This document shows positions 3,396 through 5,050 of a stretch of DNA of 5,050 nt, in pieces. Position 1 is the first letter of the stretch. Every line of letters begins with the position of its first letter. The notes under the pieces were generated by a model. The model was not told the DNA's origin. It ran no database searches and saw only the letters and a program-made list of their open reading frames with translations. The DNA is from Syntrophaceae bacterium UBA5619 (GTDB lineage Bacteria > Desulfobacterota > Syntrophia > Syntrophales > UBA5619), in NCBI GenBank assembly GCA_002424545.1, contig DIKL01000018.1, positions 1 through 5,050 of the forward strand, in the 5' to 3' direction. The translations under genes were made by a program, and so were the position numbers.

Positions 3396-5050
3396 ATGGA
3401 GAAGAGAAAAAGGATCGTGGTGATCGGAGGCTCGGCGGCCGGCCCCAAGGCGGCGGCGAAGGCGAGAAGGATCGACAACAATGCCGAGGTTACCATCCTG
3501 CAGAAGGAAGGGGATCTCTCGATGGCCTCCTGTGGCTATCCCTATTACATCGGCGGGTATTTCGACGACCGGAATATGCTGATCTGCACTCCCACGGGCG
3601 TGGTGCGGAACCCTCAATTCTACCTGAACGCCAAGGATATCGAGGCCAAGGTGAATACGGAGGTGACCGCCATCGACCGGAAATTGCGAACGGTCTCATT
3701 CCGGAACACGCTGACCGGTGAGGCGGGGGAGGTGGCCTACGACAAGCTGATCCTCGCGACCGGTTCCGTTCCCCGGATGCCGCCTATTCCGGGCGTGGAG
3801 CTGGAGGGGATCACCACGCTCCAGTCCATGAAGGATGCAGATTTTCTGCGCAAAGTCAGGGACGAGGGGAAGATCAAGAAGGCTGCGGTGATCGGCGGCG
3901 GTTTGATCGGGATCGAGACCTGCGAGGCCCTTCATCTGGCGGGCATCGAAATTACCGTCATCGAGCTGCTTCCCCAGCTTCTGATGTTTCTCGACTGGGA
4001 ACTGGCGAAGCTGGTGGAGAACCACGTGAGGAGCCAGGGTGCTAATGTCATTACGGAAAACGGGATTGCCGCGTTTCTCGGCGAGAAAGGGAAGCTCACG
4101 GGGGTCAAGCTGCAGAACGGGACGGAACTGCTCTGCGAGTTGGCTGTGGTCGCAATCGGGGTCCGGCCGAATGTGAAGCTGGCGCAGGCATGCGGGATCG
4201 AGATCGGAGAGACGGGCGGGATCAAAGTCGATCCATACATGCAGACCTCGGATCCCGACATCTACGCCGTCGGGGATTGCGTGGAGACGCTCCACCGGAT
4301 TACCGGGAAGAAGGTTCTCGCGCCTTACGGCGATCTGGCGAACCTCCAGGGTCGGGTGGCGGGTGAGAACGCCGCCTCGGAAAACTGCGTGACGTTTCCC
4401 GGGACGATCCAGACGGGGATCTGCAAGGTTTTCGATTACGCGGCGGGGGCGACGGGGCTCTCCGAAACGACGGCGCGAAGACTGGGATACGACAACATCG
4501 TCACCGTGATCAACGCCAGTCCGGACAAGCCGGGTTTCATGGAGGGGAAGCTCATCGTGACGAAACTCGTTGCGGATGGGACGACGGGAAAGATTCTCGG
4601 CGCCCAGTGCGTCGGTCCGGGAAACGTGAACCGGCAGATCGCCCAGTGGGCGATGGCGATCCTGGGCGGCCTGACCGTCGAGGATTTTGTCAATGCCGAC
4701 CTTCCCTACGCGCCGCCGTTTTCGCTTGCGATCGATCACGGAGTTGCCTCCGCCCACATCCTGCAGAACAAGATGAAGGGGCGGATGAAGGGGATCTCCT
4801 GTGCGGAGGTGCATCGGAAGGTGACCAGCGGAGAGTCCCCTTTCCTTCTTGATGTAAGACAGCCTGAGGAGTTCGAGCAGATGCGCCTGGGGATCGGCGA
4901 GACGCTCATGCCGCTCGGGGCCCTCCGCAAGCGCTTGAACGAGATGCCCCAGGACAAGGAAAAGGAGATCATCTGCTACTGCAAGATATCTCTTCGGGGC
5001 TACGAGGCCGCGATCGTCCTCGAGGGGAACGGCTGGAAGAACGTGAAGGT
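3396..5050 (+). CDS. FAD-dependent CoA-disulfide reductase-like oxidoreductase fused to a rhodanese domain (3' end cut off)
   Basis: At least 551 residues with no stop before the right edge. The N-terminal part is a flavin disulfide reductase using NAD(P)H. It has the FAD-binding VVIGGSAAG (8-16) and single active-site C46 in SCGYPYYIGG, as in CoA-disulfide reductase and NADH oxidase/peroxidase rather than the CxxxxC pair of glutathione-reductase types. The second nucleotide-binding motif, GGGLIGIE, is at 167-174 and the FAD-contacting YAVGDC at 290-295. LPYAPPFS (436-443) carries the subfamily's conserved Tyr. After a short linker a rhodanese domain starts near 469, with DVR at 486-488 and the predicted catalytic C529 in YCKISLRGY. 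This architecture matches CoADR-RHD/Npsr enzymes, which reduce CoA disulfides, CoA persulfides or polysulfide. An exact substrate cannot be read from sequence. Family lengths of about 550-570 suggest only a small C-terminal piece is missing. It has its own leader and RBS after a 241-base gap, so it is probably a separate transcript. Confidence 0.93.
   Translation, partial: MEKRKRIVVIGGSAAGPKAAAKARRIDNNAEVTILQKEGDLSMASCGYPYYIGGYFDDRNMLICTPTGVVRNPQFYLNAKDIEAKVNTEVTAIDRKLRTVSFRNTLTGEAGEVAYDKLILATGSVPRMPPIPGVELEGITTLQSMKDADFLRKVRDEGKIKKAAVIGGGLIGIETCEALHLAGIEITVIELLPQLLMFLDWELAKLVENHVRSQGANVITENGIAAFLGEKGKLTGVKLQNGTELLCELAVVAIGVRPNVKLAQACGIEIGETGGIKVDPYMQTSDPDIYAVGDCVETLHRITGKKVLAPYGDLANLQGRVAGENAASENCVTFPGTIQTGICKVFDYAAGATGLSETTARRLGYDNIVTVINASPDKPGFMEGKLIVTKLVADGTTGKILGAQCVGPGNVNRQIAQWAMAILGGLTVEDFVNADLPYAPPFSLAIDHGVASAHILQNKMKGRMKGISCAEVHRKVTSGESPFLLDVRQPEEFEQMRLGIGETLMPLGALRKRLNEMPQDKEKEIICYCKISLRGYEAAIVLEGNGWKNVK

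Noticed and set aside
3696..4814. 372-codon open frame on the minus strand
   Set aside because: It lies wholly inside the well-supported disulfide reductase gene. Its translation is Arg/His/Pro/Asp-rich with no recognisable motif, typical of an antisense shadow in GC-rich DNA.

Overview
The window is a compact, one-directional (+) stretch of GC-rich bacterial DNA carrying six genes. All of them handle iron-sulfur clusters, metals, thiols or sulfur. Gene content (ferredoxin-containing MinD-type ATPase, stand-alone IscU-like scaffold, COG0731-type radical SAM enzyme, FmdB zinc ribbon, CGGC-domain protein, CoA-disulfide-reductase/rhodanese fusion) and protein style point to a strict anaerobe. 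Desulfobacterota/'deltaproteobacteria' such as Syntrophus-like or sulfate-reducing lineages are most likely; this taxonomic call is inference from gene content, not from a marker gene.

Layout: (1) 1-880, a MinD/Mrp-superfamily ATPase with two [4Fe-4S] ferredoxin motifs, its first few codons cut off by the window edge. (2) 881-1012, a 132-base spacer with only weak hairpins. (3) 1013-1444, an IscU/NifU-N-type Fe-S scaffold with GTG start. (4) 1487-2383, a radical SAM protein with an unusual N-terminal extension, in the same frame as the scaffold gene and separated from it by one TGA and 14 open codons. (5) 2406-2654, a small FmdB-family zinc ribbon with a Cys-rich tail. (6) 2702-3154, a CGGC-domain protein. 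(7) 3155-3395, a 241-base gene-free region holding three hairpins and a degenerate inverted repeat of the dispersed intergenic type. (8) 3396 to the window end, a FAD/NAD(P)H disulfide reductase fused to a C-terminal rhodanese domain, running off the right edge.

The first five genes have gaps of 132, 42, 22 and 47 bases and are probably one transcription unit. The ATPase could deliver or load clusters, the scaffold could assemble them, and the radical SAM enzyme needs one. The two small Cys-rich proteins look like metal- or redox-handling accessories. The hairpin-rich gap probably separates this unit from the disulfide reductase/rhodanese gene, which belongs to CoA-disulfide, polysulfide or sulfane-sulfur metabolism. 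No gene here is individually without known relatives. The most interesting points are the grouping itself, the scaffold/radical-SAM junction and the structured spacer.
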